This document shows, piece after piece, positions 23,936 to 36,195 of a stretch of 64,000 nt of DNA. The notes under the pieces are model-generated. The model saw nothing but the letters and a program-made list of their open reading frames with translations, did not search any database and was not told the origin of the DNA. This DNA comes from Numida meleagris (taxonomy: Eukaryota; Chordata; Aves; Galliformes; Numididae): NCBI RefSeq assembly GCF_002078875.1, contig NC_034410.1, positions 79,823,636 to 79,887,635 on the forward strand. Direction: 5' to 3'. Every line of letters begins with the position of its first letter. Position 1 is the first letter of the stretch. The position numbers and the translations under genes are program-made.

Positions 23936-26900
23936 CAAATTAAATTATTACCTCACTGCAGTACATATCAAGTATCTACAAATAATTCAGAAGCATTTTA
24001 TGTATCCCTTCGTACATCAGCTTTTGAAGGAAAGATGTTGTAGTGATGTATGTGAATAGCAATGTTACCAGCAAGGACAGATACTCTTTCAAATTAAATT
24101 TCTGGTTAAATAGGATCAAGCAAAGGCTTATTGGAGTCACTCACTTGAAGCCCTTGATCTACGAAGTGAGAAGATTCCCTTAAGAACTATATCAAACCCC
24201 ATCTTAAAGGTTTCAGTTGTTATTTGTTTAGGTTTTACCAAGACATCACTGCCCAGATAATATTTAAATTCGGATTAAATTTATTCATATGCAGCTGCTC
24301 GTCTCAGGTAAACTCCAGCTTTTCTTAAGTAAATGCTTACAAAATAAACTCATCTAAAATTTATCTATGGGACATATTGAATAATAGATTATTCTGTGAT
24401 AAATTGTATGGTGACATATAAATTTTATCAATACATCATGACATCTCACTACATGATACAGTAATATTATTGTTAATTTATAAGTACTACTTTTACTAGG
24501 CTATGAATACCTGTAAGCCTATACAAAATGAAAAAAAAAAACTTGAAATAGAACACATTTTTAAAGGAAAAAAATATGCAAGTAGGAAAATTTTAAGCGA
24601 TTCCAGTTTGAAACAATTTTTGGTAGGAAATTTCAAACCTGTAATTTTGCTCTGATTTGGTGTGAAAATTTCACAAAAGATAAGAAGTGCAGGGTACTGC
24701 TTAATGGCAAGTAATAAGAACTGGGAATCCAAGAGTAGTGGTTGTCTTTGACTTTACAGGACGTAGAGCAACTGAATCTATGCTACTTGGGATAAATATC
24801 ACCCTGAGCTTTAATGCACATTCAAAAACAAACAAACAAAAAAACCCAGAAGAGGCAGTATTTCACCAGTAGAAAAATATGAGCCCCTTTCAAGATTTCC
24901 TGACAATCTATTCAACAATTTCTACTCACCTACAGAGTATCAGATAAGGCTGGAAGAGATACTTGAACTGTTTATTCCACACACCAGCTCTGTTCTGCAT
25001 GGGCTTACTCTTTCAGTACATCTGCCTGATTTTGAGTCACAAAATAGGATAGAAGATGTCCATGAATGATAATGGGAAAAAAACATTAAACAGACACGAA
25101 TATGAAACTTTTATTGTAGTTAATCCCAGTAGAATAATTCTAAAAGCTTAAGATTTTTTTCTAGAAAAAGATAGACTTCAGATATCTGAGGATTAATCTG
25201 GATTGTTGTAGATGGCACCATACCCTAATGTACGTATTTATTCACTGAAAGTAACACCTGATATAATAAATCGTTTGTGCGGATCTAATTCTGCATTTGA
25301 AATCTCATATACTTGTGATATTATTTTACCCCTGTCTAAAAACTGAAGAGATATATGGTTTGTAAGGAGAATTACCATTTTTTTAGACCAATCTATTTGT
25401 GTGAAAAGAACTACAAAGAAGCTTTTAGGCACAGTCTGTTTTTAGGATCTGAAACAAGATAGTTTCTTTCAGACTGAAGCAGCAGTACAGGATGATCTCA
25501 GATGGGATGATTCACAGAGCTACCAAATTACTTCTGGTTGATTCTTTACCACTAATGTGCTCTGGAGTTTCTTAGGGACAGGTATATTCTTTAGAAAGTG
25601 TGCTGGAAGGATTTTTTAATTATTATTTCAAGCTTAATGGGAACTAATAGAAATATAAGTCTAGATTTTCATTACATAAATCAAGAATGGAGACTTGCGC
25701 CACTGTGTATGGAAGTTTCAACTTTGTTCTGATTGAAAAGGTATCATGTAATAGAATAATATAATCTAGTTATGTAAAAGAGATTTAATTAATTCCTCAT
25801 CAGTAATATAGGAAAAGAAATTTGGAAAGGCAGCAAGTATACATTGAGTTTTCCTGCTCCACTTCCTTACTCCTTTAGAAATTCCAGTCTTAAGTGAAGT
25901 AGGAAAAGCTTGTATTTTTTTTATATTAATATATTCAAAATCACAGAAACAGCTGATCTTCAATATGTAAAAAATGCTACACAAAACATCTTTGATGAGT
26001 AAGAAATAAACTTTCAGGCCGCTGTTTAGGCATTCATTGTTTTATCTTGTCTGTGCAGATCAACTGCAGGGGATATGTCCCCTGGATTTGTATTTAATGG
26101 GTAGTTCTGCACTCCAGAATACTTTTTAGAAAGTAAAATGCAATTTCTAAGTCTCATTTGAAAACATTGTATCTTTTTCTGAATTACTTTGCTCCTTGTT
26201 ACTGATTAAATATCTGTGTGTTTTGTCTGAATCTTTCTATAACGTTGATATTCAATGCTCATGACATCATCATTGCTTTCATGGTAATGAAGCTTATTGT
26301 CACCAGAAGTGGTCTGCCAAACAGCCCTAATTGTCCTAAATGCTAGATCTGTGACAATAGCAAGTGAGGATCAGCAGCTGATTGGGAAAAGTAATTTCTA
26401 AGTCTACAAAACTTTGATAGTAGTTGATGAAGAACAGAGACAGTTGTGAAACAGAGAGGAAATATGAGCAGGCCTTCCAACAATACTGCAAGTTTACAAT
26501 ACCAAGGACTTTTGCTTGACTCTTCTTCTTACACCCAGCTGACAAATGCCTCCTATGATTGTTATGCCAAGACATTTTGTGATGCTAGACTGTATCCCTG
26601 AGAGCCAGATGAACTTGATATAATTCATGTTAAGATGCAAACAAATTTTTCTATCCAATTAGCTGCAGCTTCTCCATATCACTTACAGTCACACAGAGCG
26701 AGGGGAGAACCTGCTTCTGTACTTATGAATGGCTATCCCTTCTTAGCCGCAGGTCCATTCTGGCTGGATTTGAAAGATATTTGCACATACAAACCCTTTT
26801 ATTTTCCCCTTAATTTCAGGTTTCTATAATAAAATGAATTGGTTAATTTTCCTTTTAGGATTTTTCATTTCCTGCTGTTTGTCTCTGTTAAGAATCTGAG

Positions 26901-28511
26901 GTCATTAGCACTGAAATGAAGGCCCATCACTGCTTTTCTTTACTAAATTTACTATTTTTGAAGCAAATTAAAGGTACTGCCAACTACATTAGATTAGCGT
27001 GCAGTATGAATATGTACATATGGGAATTGTTCAGGCTATCTTCTTCAATGATCATCAATAATTGATGTGATTCTCTGTAACAGTATTTAGAAGAAAAATA
27101 TTCATACTCAGAAATATAGTTTAGCATACAGAATGACTGTTAGAAGAAAAGATACAAAATTATGCATTACCTGAAATATTGTTCGTAGTATTGTTACTAT
27201 CTGTGCTGTTGCTGTTTGCTCAGCAGAAACACCTTTGCAAACAGGATTTCAAACTTACTGATCTCTTCTTTTTATGAACCAGTGCTCTACTAGCAACTAG
27301 AGAGGTTCTAAACAATCTTTAAGAATTATGACAGGTTTAAAAAGCGTTGTGTTTTTCTTCAACTAGAAGTTCTGTTTATAGATATGTTTTAGGTACCTTT
27401 CCTCCTTGTTTATTTGAGATAACTTCAATGTGTTGTATATTGCACAGAAATCTACCAACTGCATTGCATTACCAGGTACTATAAAGGAAAATATGGTATC
27501 AGGGCTGTAGCTTCAAGTGGTGGATTCCAGAGGGCAATGATGGCCAATATATATGATATACCAGTTTTAAACTGAGATGTAAGTGGTATTTGTAGAGATA
27601 AAATATCAAAATAAAAACCAATATATACTTTACGATACCTTAAGCTTAACTCTCAACATTTAAAGTTACAAGGAAGGTTAAGTCTGATTAATTGGATAAA
27701 ATTTGGAGTGAAAGAAAGAAAAATTGTACACTAATTCGTCTGATAGATTATTAAGCATTCTCTGTTTTTACTTAGGCAAAAAGATGTTCAGAGTGGGGAA
27801 TTTGTGATAAAAAAAGACATATTTTGAAGGTGGAACTTGGCCAGTCTGTGAAAATGATTATATAACATGACCACTTTCAGTAGCAGGATCTGGGGCTCAT
27901 TAACCTTTCTAATCTATGCCAGGCAGGTTCAGACTCCTAACCAACCAACTGATGCTGAAGTATGGTTGAATGCAGCCTCTAAATTCACATTTGGAATGTA
28001 TTCAGCTTCTCTGTTAAAATCCAAATTTTGTCTCCCATTTCTTCCCGTAGTTCTCTAATCTCTTTAGCACTTCTCGTTTTGGAATATTAAGGAAACATAA
28101 TGGTATTAGTACTTCTCATTATTTCACATTCCTCTGTAAATAACATGAGCCCATTGGTTCAGGACCAGAAACCTTTGACTCCTTCAGCCACAGGAATTCT
28201 TGTGCTTTATGTGCTGGACATCAGCACTGCTCTGTTCAAAACATCAGATCTGAATTTTAGCAAATAATGGTTAAGCTTTTTTATTTTTGTCTGTCTAAAC
28301 TTAGAAAACAAAGGTAACTGAATCTAAATGTAACTGTATTCATAAAGATATTTGAGATATTTAGATTAAGACTGCAAGTCAAAAGTGGGATTGCAGTAAG
28401 TCTTAGGAAAATAATAGTATGATACTAATTATTAATGGATATAAATAACTTTGTTTTTCTTCTGCTTTAGCAGAATAAATAAATAAATAAAATGAATATA
28501 AGTATAACTTA
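23936..28511. other. AT-rich non-coding DNA, no gene seen
   Basis: No gene or interspersed repeat is recognised in 4.6 kb. Local features are A runs near 24530 and 24835 and an AAAT microsatellite at 28475-28494. Open frames are below 80 codons and without recognisable motifs. Confidence 0.5.
28475..28494. repeat. AAAT microsatellite
   Basis: A short array of about four to five AAAT units, just upstream of the mariner derivative. Confidence 0.85.
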
Positions 28512-29075
28512 TATGAGGGCTGCTCCAAAATCAGTACCTCCTCTTTTAATATGCTGCCCTGCAATGTCAGAGGCAAATGTTGGTGCTATGGCAGTAGAGG
28601 CTGATCCTTCCCACCAATATTCTGTTCCATTTTGTTGCCATGCAACAGATGGCAGCAGAGAGGCAGTCTGACAAAATGCATCTGACACGGAAGTGTGGAT
28701 GAAGCAACAATGTGGGATTTAGTTCCTCCACGTGGAAAAAATGGCACCCACTGGCATTTGTCAACGTTTGCTGTTTATGGAGGCCAAACAGTGAATGTGA
28801 GCACAGTGAGATGGTGAGTTGTTCATTTCAGCAGTGGTGACAGCTATGTGAAATTCAAGCCACATTATTGACAGCTGTGCAGATTTTTATGAGATCATCA
28901 TGCCAGATCTTGTTCAACACTGGCAAAAATGCAAAGATAATGGTGTGAATATGTTGAAAAATAGTTTTTTGTAGCTGAGAATTTGCTCAGTCATATAGGA
29001 TTATTGTGCTCTTTGTATTTGTTGTATTTTCCATGGAAACAAATAGGAAGCATTACTTTCAGAGGAACCTACGTA
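28512..29075 (+). mobile_element. Mariner (Galluhop-like) internally deleted copy, plus strand
   Basis: A 564-bp copy with imperfect terminal inverted repeats. The left end is TATGAGGGCTGCTCCAAAAT then CAGTACCTCC. The right end, read in reverse, is TACGTAGGTTCCTCTGAAAG then TAATGCTTCC. Both start with TA, fitting the TA target of Tc1/mariner elements. Two transposase remnants survive in sense orientation: a VSTVRW-stop-VVHFSSGD block at 28797-28841, like the DNA-binding helix region, and ADFYEIIMPDLVQHWQKC at 28879-28932, like the mariner C-terminus. The catalytic core between them is deleted, which makes it a non-autonomous element that must have been moved by transposase supplied elsewhere. 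The family name comes from memory of chicken repeats. Confidence 0.85.
28797..28965 (+). pseudogene. Mariner transposase remnant (helix region joined to C-terminus)
   Basis: Translation gives VSTVRW, a stop, then VVHFSSGD, followed about 35 bases later in another frame by ADFYEIIMPDLVQHWQKC and KDNGVNMLK. Mariner transposases end with a block of this kind (FYxxGxxxLxxRWxKCIxxNGDYVEK). The DD34D catalytic segment is missing. Not functional. Confidence 0.65.
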
Positions 29076-29160
29076 CATATATATGTATTATTAATATATT
29101 GTATACAATATATATAAAATATATATAACTATAATGCATAATATTAATATTATGTAACTG
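29074..29160. repeat. AT-rich palindromic patch
   Basis: Directly after the mariner right end there are two perfect palindromes: TACATATATATGTA (29074-29087) and ATATATTGTATACAATATAT (29094-29113). More ATATAT and ATTAATATTA sequence follows to about 29155. The patch is capable of cruciform pairing. Confidence 0.8.
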
Positions 29161-29513
29161 CTAATAGCTTAAAAATAGGAAAAGTGAGAATCTCATTTCC
29201 ACTCCTAAGTTTGTTTCTAACTAGTACATAGACAGGCTTGTAGAAGAATACTTATCCTTCATATCCTTCATAGATATCTAGGGAGGCTAGACTAAAAGAA
29301 ACTACAGAAGAAAGGCAAGCACATTCATCAGTGATCTTCTGCATGCCATAGCACATCTACAGCATGCTAACCTGATTTGCATTTGACATTGCATCTGCCG
29401 GAGCAGACTGTACTACAGGAGACTGAGGTGACATTTGAAGATGGAGCTCCAGTATTCCCACAGAATATCTCATATAAGCCACAAATCTGAATTACAGATA
29501 TCATCCTAAAAAC
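29161..29513. other. Non-coding DNA between mariner and CR1
   Basis: I see no gene or repeat in these 350 bases. Confidence 0.5.
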
Positions 29514-29772
29514 CGTAGAATCATTTAGGTTGGAAAAAAAACATCTTCAAGTTTGACTATTGTGGGAAACTATCTACGTGACAACGGGCACGTTTGCTTA
29601 GACGTGCTGGACTCTTGAGTTGTCCTTGATGCCTTGGAACAAGTAACTTGCAAGAACAGCAAGAAGCAAAGCGCTGGGAAAAGCAGAAACTTTGAAACAG
29701 CAAAAGCATACAGAGACTTGCTTAAGCCAACCAATCAAATAACGCCATGTTGCAGCACGCCTTTCACAAATG

Positions 29773-29780
29773 CATAAAAG
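29773..29780 (+). promoter_or_regulatory. TATA-like box of the nested solo LTR
   Basis: CATAAAAG, 15 bases before AATAAACG. The position fits a retroviral core promoter; there is no evidence of present use. Confidence 0.5.
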
Positions 29781-29795
29781 TCTGATTGTTTTATT

Positions 29796-29801
29796 AATAA
29801 A
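29796..29801 (+). promoter_or_regulatory. AATAAA poly-A signal of the nested solo LTR
   Basis: Canonical AATAAA within AATAAACG, shared in layout with the LTR at 8141-8540. Confidence 0.65.
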
Positions 29802-30063
29802 CGATTCACTTGCCTAACCATATTGGTATTGTCTTGTGATCTCCGGCGTGTGTGCTGCGACAGACTATCATGTAATACTACAAAGTCCACCACAAATCCA
29901 TGTCCCTAGTACCACATCGGCATGTCTCTTAAATAACTCCAGAGATGGCATCTCTACCACTTCTCTGGGCAACCTGTTCTAATGTCTTATTGCATGAGGA
30001 AATTCTTCTTGACATCTAATTTAAACCTCCCCTGGCACAACTTGAGGCTACTTCCTTGTGTCC

Positions 30064-31277
30064 CCAAATCCGACCTACACACATACTTATTAGTCTAATG
30101 CATGTCCTTTCTGAAATGATTTAAGTTTTGAGGTTAATGAGTAGTAAGTCCCAGACTCCTTTTTAGAATGTAAGATGCTTTGTTTGACTAAATTAATAAA
30201 CTAAATAAATTATATTACTCTAAATATGTGAAGTGAAATCCAAAGGGAATATTAATAAATGTAAGTTGTTTCCTCTTTCTAGAAAAATATAAAATTTTAA
30301 GGCTATGATACATCACAGTCCTTCCTAAATCAAAACCAATACCATGTCCATAATGAATTACCAAGGCCAATGACAATATTTCTTCAATATGTTATGAAAC
30401 ATGAGGTTTTATGACCAAATACATTCTTGGTAAATTCATTTAATCGCTTACAATCTAATTGTTTCATTATGACACTTTGTCCCTCATCAGAACAGAGCAA
30501 TTGATTTAATATACTTTATAAAATGACTGTGTTTCTCAAAAAGTTAATCAAACTATTGTTGGCTGATGTCTGAACTTGTTCCCTGGAATTAATATATGGA
30601 GTGTTCAAGATATCGGTTGGAAATTGCTCTCCTTGATAAATGCATTTAATTTAAATACATTTACTGGAACTTTATGAAGTAGTACTTTGCAACTGAGACT
30701 TCTTTTAAGTTCCAGTTTTAAATGTTGAAAACCACAACAGAACAAGCTATGCAATGTTGATTTTCTTCAAAATTAAATGTTCTGGATCCTTGAGTACATT
30801 GTCAGTGCTCAATAATTTAATGTTTATCATAGGGAACCGGATTTTTTTTTTTTTTTTGAATACTCAAGTTTCCACAAATTAACTGCAAAGAAAAAAACAA
30901 ATATAGTTCCAAAAAAATATTACTTTTACTTCCAGAATTAATTAATGATTTCTATTTAGCATACTTCTGAATGTTACTTACTGGGATAATTGATCAATGA
31001 CTGAATGAACTAGAATAATTACAACAAATTGATAGAACACATGGGAATATTTAGCATTTCCAAAAAGTGACCACCACAGAGTGATGTCGCTTGTATCTGT
31101 CTTTAATCTTGATTTAAGAACCATGTAATAAGCAATTTTGTGTTAAGCGATTCCAGTTTTTCGTCTGGGTTTGTACCTTGCTTTTTGAAAATTTTCAATC
31201 TTTATACATTTTTATATGATGTGATGGTATGCAGATATTCTTATTAAACATAGAAATTCCAAGGGGGGAAAAAGAAA
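30064..31277. other. AT-rich non-coding DNA, no gene seen
   Basis: No gene is seen. A 16-base T run lies at 30842-30857. The segment 30420-30560 contains TTTAATCGCTTACAATCTAA and other TAAT/ATTA motifs and reads like non-repetitive sequence; conservation cannot be judged here. Confidence 0.5.
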
Positions 31278-31868
31278 TCAAGACAAACTAAATCTAAACC
31301 CCTTGAGGATGTTGTGAGACCCACTGAACCCAACAGACTCCAGGAGCCAGTAACTGCCCATTTCAGTCAACTGAAATCTCTCCAGGGGCCTTGAAACCCC
31401 CTGAGGCCTATCCCTTTCTGCTGGAAGTAAAAAATGGTAGTAGTAGTAATAATACATATGTATATTTACAAAACAACTGTTGCACAAAGCAATTGCTCAC
31501 CACCTGCTGACTGTTGTCTAGATAGTCCCTGAGCAGCAGCAGACACCCCTCAACCAACTCCCTCATTTTATGGTTCCACATGACTCTGTATGGCATGGGA
31601 TATTTTGGCCAGCTTAGGTCAGCTGTCCTGGTTCTGTCTCCTTCGATGTTCTTGTGCCCCCCAACACCCTTGCTGGCAGGGCACCACAGGAAATTGAAAC
31701 ATTGGCTCTGCGCTCTGTGTTCTTTTTGCTCTGTGCTCTGGCTCTGTGCGGCACTGCTCAGTAACAATTAAAACATTGTTCTCTTATTAACATTGTTTTC
31801 CTCCTAAGGCCAAAATATAACTATTTTCTTCTATGAAGAAAATAAACTCTGTCCCAGATGAAACCAGG
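31278..31868 (-). mobile_element. ERVL-type LTR, minus strand
   Basis: In LTR sense (minus strand) the element begins CTGGTTTCATCTGGGACAGA then GTTTATTTTCTTCATAG. It continues with ACTGAGCAGTGCCGCACAGA, GCCCTGCCAGCAAGGGTGTT, ACAGCTGACCTAAGCTGGCC and AAAATATCCCATGCCATAC. Next are a CATAAAATGAGGGAGTTGG promoter-like area and GGTGAGCAATTGCTTTGTGC. This is the block order of the same bird LTR group as 17590-18143, in the opposite orientation and with a different 3' half. The part below about 31425 departs from the pattern I know and may be a different sequence. Open frames over it on both strands (up to 119 codons) are by-products. No target duplication was found. Confidence 0.7.
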
Positions 31869-32930
31869 TTGTGTCTATGCCTGGACCTGAACCCCCTTAC
31901 CCAGCCGCTAGCTCAGTCCTTACTCTTTACCAGTGCAGGTTTCCTCCTGCCTGTGAGTTAACCCACCCTCAGGTTTCCTAGTGAACTACAGACATACACA
32001 TGCTCACAAAGAATTAAAATTACTAGGGGAATAAAAAACAACATCCAGGCCTCTCAAGCTGCTGGCATTCAGACTGCTCACATGCACTTGCTGTCCTATC
32101 TCTCAGCACCAAACCTATGGTCTTTTTGATCCACAGCTCCTTCTCTCATTGCTGACGCTCTCCTATGGGACCTATGGTATACAGTCCCTTCTCCACGTAC
32201 TGGTGCTTAGAACTTTCAACACACATACAATTGTACATTTCAGTTCCGCCATTTTTTGGCTCTTAGACCTTAGAGCATTTTGACTCACAGCCAGTTCTCC
32301 AGTTGCATTTAAACCTTGCAACTAACGTACATACACATACAAGATCAAGGTTGAGATTACACAGGAAAAAGTTAAATATAAAACTTAATAAGAAGATAGG
32401 AAGACAGTGAATTCACTACAGGCATGGGGCTCAGCCAGATAGGTAGTGACTGGCAGTCAGCTTGCATATGAGCAGCCTTTTTATCCACGCTCCTTTTCAT
32501 TTCCTATGCTTGTTCTTCCCCTGTCCAGCGTGAATACTCCCTTTCGTGGCCATTGGATCTTCCCTTAAACATCCCATAATACATTTTACCTAGTTCTACA
32601 AGCACCTTCTGATATCCATTAATAACTTTCACACAGTCCTACAATCTCCCTCTAATACCCCATAATGCTCATTATAATCACCCTTTTTATGACTTGCAAG
32701 GTTCAGGTTGACTCTACTCAAGGCTATGCCTAATTATTTCCCTTAATTGTCCTTCAATCAGTGCTGAAAGAACTGTGCTTTTGTTAATGTCTTTGTTATC
32801 ACCTAATCCTTAATGTTTATGTCTAAGTGTTTAATTTATCACTTTCCTTCTTATTTATTTCTTTCATACTGAATAGTACTTAATCAAATAACTTAATGAA
32901 CCAGATGCTCTCACATTCCACATCTCCTCA
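31869..32930 (-). mobile_element. Unclassified LTR-like repeat block, probably minus strand
   Basis: About 1 kb of unusually pyrimidine-rich plus-strand sequence, unlike its AT-rich neighbours. On the minus strand it reads like retroviral LTR or leader sequence. It has a TATA-like GGATAAAAAGGCTGCTCATA (centred near 32475) and a GGATCAAAAAGACCATAGG block. The left boundary abuts the ERVL-type LTR, and the right boundary could be near TGTGGAATGTGAGAGC (minus strand, around 32930). I could not find a target duplication or name the family. It might also be unique sequence of unusual composition. Confidence 0.35.
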
Positions 32931-35900
32931 TCTAAAAAGGATAGATCTACAAAGGGATTCAGGCAAAATTTAGGAAGTTATTTCCCAATTTGTGTGTCGA
33001 AGTTAAAAATTCAGTCTAATACAGGAGGTACGTCAAATCTTTTGCTGTCTATGGTTTTGTCACTAAAATAAGTATCTTCTGAATGAGTGAAACAGATTGA
33101 GGCTAACTTAAGAAACGTCACATTTAAGTTTTTTGTTAGAATTCTATTCTTTTACAATCATTCACATATCCCGGTGCCCAAGACACTATGTGCTGAGCTC
33201 TTGTTAAATATTTTTAGTTCAAAGCCCCTTCTCTCTAAAATACACATACTAAGCAGATGAAACAAATTTTCTTTCTTGCATAAGTTATAACAAATTATAA
33301 GTTAATAGATATGCCACACAAAACCCATCAGGAGGTGCTAGGAGTATTATACCAAGAATCTCTCTCACCCCAGTGACCAGAACACTTACTGGATAAAGAA
33401 GAGTTCACTCCAGTGAGCTTTTAATAATTTATATTACTAAGTGATAAATATTGTTTCAAAACAAAGGTGGAATTATTTCGCTTAAAAACTTGAAAATAAC
33501 ATAGTACAGTATTTGGAATGCCTTAGTTTTTAGGTGAAGTTTATATATTACTTACATTTCAATTAACCATCATCAATTATTTATTTGTTTGCTTTTACTA
33601 TAGTTCATTATTAGCTATCATGTGGTAAAAAAAAAAAAAAAACACAAGAAAAAGCACAAAAATGATTTGCTTTTTCCAAATTTTCAGTTCACTTTGCAAT
33701 ACAGATAAGTGGTTATTTTTTAATTTGTAAATTAAGTGCACCTTTTATCAGTGAGACAATAAAACTAGAACCCCACATCAAATTTTTGAGTACACATTGG
33801 ACAAGGATGAAATTGCTTCTGAATATTTTAACATGGGTTTTATGGGCTGGAGCTGGCCTTCTATGGTGCTCTCTCTATTGCAAATATGCATTGTAAAACA
33901 CTGTTTGATTATTATATATGTACTTGTTATACAATGGTAGCAGTTGTCAATCTCATCTACCCCTATACTGCATACTTCAGAAATACAGTCTGAGAAGCCA
34001 TAATCTTCTCCAAAACTTTTCCATTTCAAATCCAAAGAACAGGCTGAGTACTACAATGAGCAACATATAGAACTGAAAATAATTTTAGTTCTAATTTTAG
34101 ATCTCCTCAATGCCTCAGTAAATTTCATTTATTCATCTCTGTTTAAACCATAACAGAAAGACTCTCATGAAGGTTTTTCAGAAGATGTGTCTACAGGACA
34201 TAACTATACTGATGAGTGTCTTTACATATCCAGGCTTGCTGACTGACAAATGTGGGTCACATAAGGCCACATAAGGGGTTACTATTGTACTCTTAGCTAT
34301 CTGCCCATTCCTTTCCTAATCACTACCACCTCCAAATATAATAGAGGAAATAAAGTGATCTGATTCCTTATTTCTAGTAAAACTTCATCATGTGAGTTTT
34401 AGATCAAACTCACAGCTCATGGCTGTAAGCTGGCTCCACTCTTTTGAGCCATGTTTAGAAAGTAGTTGTCCACAAAAGGATGAGATGTGAATCTTCAGAG
34501 CACATAGGACATACCCTTAGGATACAATACTTTTCAAAATTGCATTTCTATGCAGTATCAAACTCAAACCTGGGAACAGTGAGCAGTATGCTACTTTAGT
34601 ATGTTTTATCCCATTAAACTGCTATGGTCAAATATGATAAGTCTTGATCACGGAAAGCAATTATGTTTGCTTGGAATACTGAGCTTGCATGTGTAGCTAT
34701 CCCTGAGCAAAGAACCTGCAATAAATTCACTGCTGTCATAAACAATTTTCATTACTCTTAGTGCTTCTGGGTGCTGGAGGAAGAATCTCAGCAAGGCTGG
34801 TTTCTCAGAGCTCCATTATAAGTGACAACAATATATGTTAAATTATAGATTGAGCCTCACACTCTTAATAATTCAGGGCTTCAATATAAAGTTTTTTTTT
34901 TTCTTTCAATTTTTCCACAATTAAATTTAGCTGGTTTGGTTTCATTATCTGTTTTTTGGTTTTTTTCTACTGCTCTTCAGATACTCCTATGTCAAGCGTT
35001 TTATTATCTACCAAACGAATAATTAAAGTGACATTGCCGTAGGTTTTATTTTTTCTTTTTCTTTCTCTAGATTATTATCTTCAGATGTACATGTAGCAGT
35101 CATAACAAAATTTACACTGTAACTCAATCTGGATAGAGCATTTCTGAAGATAATTACTGTCAGATGTAGAGAACCACAGCTTCTTATTTTAATAAGCAGT
35201 ATTAACTCAGTATTAACTGCAGGTAGGTCAGGCGTAGTTTCAGTGTTTTCCAAATTACAGCATGGTGGCAGAAGAGACACTGTTTTCTACCTTGTTTGAA
35301 CTAAGTAAACAATCAAAAAATACTGTGTAAGATTGTTGTTTTTTTAATTGGTGTTTTTTCATGTGTCTGTTTTTCATTTTCATATAACTATGCCTTTTTT
35401 TCTGAGTGTAGGTTCCATGTACCTTCAGGCCATTGCCCAAGATGAATATTTTGTGTCTGAAACATATACTGTTGTAAGGTTCAGTGTTTAGCTGTGTTTA
35501 ATGCTCATTCTTCCCAAAGCTTCTTGGTTTGCATTAGTTCTTTCACTGAACTTAGTGAGTGAAATTCCTGTATATTAGCAATGTTGAATTTTCACTTATT
35601 TCAGTGTATTTCAAACCTTATTTGCTCAGACTGTATATACCTTGGTGATGTAAGTTGCTTTACCCTGTGAGGACCGGCAGTCCTAATGCTGTTTACATAA
35701 ACTAGGTTTCTTAGCAGTACTGTAATGCACACAAAAATCATAGCTGTTGTACTATTAGCCTTGGCAATAACAGTGTTAGATGTAGAGTATCAGCTGATAC
35801 TCAGTACTGAAACTGCTCATTTAATAGTCATGCTAAATTCTGTTTAAAATAGAAAATATAATAAGACGTGATTGGCCGTGGGATTTAATTTTCCTTCCAT

Positions 35901-36190
35901 AGAGCTAGAAGATGCCTCTGAACATAAATTTTATATGCAGTAAAATATATTCCTGAGATATATTGTAATAATGAGCATATTTTAAATGAAAAAAAGCATT
36001 TTGCTATTAAAGGCATATTAAAGACATCTTGTTAATGTCTACGTGCAGGCTTGTACATCAGTTGCAAGAAATACTACAATTTTTAGTTTTGTTTCTGGAC
36101 AACATTTAGAGAAAAGAGAAAAACAAGACCTGCATAAAAACTTTAAAGTTATGCCAATATTAAAACTAAAATAATCAATCATATGTATAA
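32931..36190. other. AT-rich non-coding DNA, no gene seen
   Basis: No gene or repeat is recognised. A 16-base A run lies at 33627-33642 and T-rich patches near 34895-34970 and 35041-35070. Open frames of about 85 codons (33778-34035, 35023-35280) have no identifiable domain. Confidence 0.5.
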
Positions 36191-36195
36191 ATAAT

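Larger units (their letters stand above)
29561..29862 (+). mobile_element. Solo LTR, alpharetroviral type, plus strand, nested in CR1
   Basis: A complete 302-bp LTR, beginning TGTGGGAAACTATCTACG and ending GTGTGCTGCGACA. It is flanked by a perfect 6-bp target duplication GACTAT (29555-29560 and 29863-29868). Inside are CCAAT (29731-29735), CATAAAAG (29773-29780) and AATAAACG (29796-29803). The sequence ATATTGG and then ATCTCCGG follows, in the same order and spacing style as avian alpharetrovirus LTRs. It sits inside an older CR1. No viral coding sequence adjoins it, so it is a solo LTR left by recombination. Apart from this layout it differs clearly from the LTR at 8141-8540, so the two belong to different subfamilies. 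Confidence 0.82.
29514..30063 (-). mobile_element. CR1 LINE 3' fragment, minus strand, split by a solo LTR
   Basis: The plus strand begins GTAGAATCATTTAGGTTGGA, the reversed CR1 tail. It is interrupted at 29561-29862 by an LTR and resumes with ACCACATCGGCATGTCTCTT. It then continues through GGGCAACCTGTTCTAATGTC and TAAACCTCCCCTGGCACAAC to about 30063. Only the 3' UTR and the last part of ORF2 are present, and it is more diverged than the CR1 at 23203. The insertion inside it postdates it. Confidence 0.88.
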
